A DNA stretch of 7,245 bases from contig JAEZHS010000328.1 of NCBI GenBank assembly GCA_023436825.1, forward strand, positions 1 through 7,245, in the 5' to 3' direction. Source of the DNA: Pseudomonadota bacterium. Lineage in GTDB: Bacteria > Pseudomonadota > Alphaproteobacteria > Reyranellales > Reyranellaceae. The stretch's first letter is position 1. The number at the start of each line of letters is the position of its first letter. The position numbers and the translations under genes were made by a program. Positions 5,987 through 7,245 of this stretch are shown piece after piece. The notes under the pieces are model-generated. The model did not search any database, was not told the DNA's origin, and saw only the letters and a program-made list of their open reading frames with translations.

Positions 5987-6116
5987 TGACGATTGCCGAG
6001 TTGGTTGCCGGATCGTTCGCTTTGAATCGTCTTGCGGGACCCTGCTGGCCGGTCTAAACCCGAGCGCGCTTCCCGCGGCGGGCCCAAAGTGCATTGCCCG
6101 ACCTCAATTTTCCTAG

Positions 6117-7178
<1,062 letters not shown>

Positions 7179-7180
7179 CC

Positions 7181-7245
7181 GTCATCCCGAGCGAAGCCGC
7201 CCGAAGGGCGGCGAAGCCGAGGGACCTCGTCTTTTTGGGCCGAGG
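7181..7245 (+). repeat. Dispersed palindromic (REP-like) repeat, copy B (runs off the right edge)
   Basis: It begins 2 nt after the mreB stop with GTCATCCCGAGCGAAGC, the same outer edge as copy A, and continues to GAGGGACCTCG. Relative to copy A it carries about 20 extra bases containing a perfect 7-bp hairpin, GCCGCCC-GAA-GGGCGGC (7196-7212). A second short stem pairs CCTCG (7225-7229) with CGAGG (7241-7245) around a T-rich loop and probably extends past the window. The hairpins could protect or end the mreB transcript, but no T-run directly follows the first stem, so it is not a standard intrinsic terminator. Confidence 0.7.

Noticed and set aside
5033..6094. A 353-codon minus-strand frame through the monooxygenase region as an intact gene
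   Set aside because: Only its 'MRVLIV' start and the GD-motif part are homologous; between and after these it reads out-of-frame sequence, and its end runs into the repeat. It is one frame of the pseudogene.

Overview
The window is GC-rich, with strong G/C third-position bias in every real gene. It looks like a chromosomal segment of an alphaproteobacterium. The MreB N-terminus, the GntR-flanked solute transport and dehydrogenase genes, and the short dispersed repeats (whose translation contains the familiar 'HPERSEGP' string) all fit a Rhizobiales/Rhodospirillales-type soil or water organism. Genus cannot be settled from this sequence alone.

Left part (1-4385): a minus-strand extracellular solute-binding protein of an ABC importer runs off the left edge. 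It is divergent from a GntR/FCD regulator. Between them lie a perfect 13-bp palindrome and two face-to-face candidate promoters whose -10 regions overlap, so one operator could control both directions. Downstream of the regulator, on the plus strand and tightly packed, come a zinc-dependent NAD-type alcohol dehydrogenase, an acyl-CoA dehydrogenase and a small secreted protein. Gaps are 27 nt, 10 nt, then a 1-nt stop/start overlap. This looks like one transcription unit: a regulator that probably senses a small organic acid or sugar acid, an importer component, and two oxidative enzymes. The shared pathway is inferred from context only.

Middle part (4379-5974): this zone is decaying or rearranged. 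A minus-strand SAM-dependent methyltransferase related to the NDP-sugar C-methyltransferase family is shortened at both ends and internally, and has lost the family's conserved histidines. Next is a short intergenic block with two hairpins that belongs to a dispersed palindromic repeat. After it comes a clear pseudogene of an FAD-dependent monooxygenase, still with its ribosome binding site and both ends, but broken by frame changes, in-frame stops and several deletions.

Right part (6138-7245): an intact mreB (rod-shape actin homologue) is followed 2 nt after its stop codon by a second copy of the dispersed repeat, which continues past the window edge. No mobile element, CRISPR array, tRNA or rRNA was seen. 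Nothing here amounts to a clearly new biological system. The points most worth checking are the shared-operator divergent control region, the acyl-CoA dehydrogenase whose catalytic base has moved, and the histidine-less methyltransferase.
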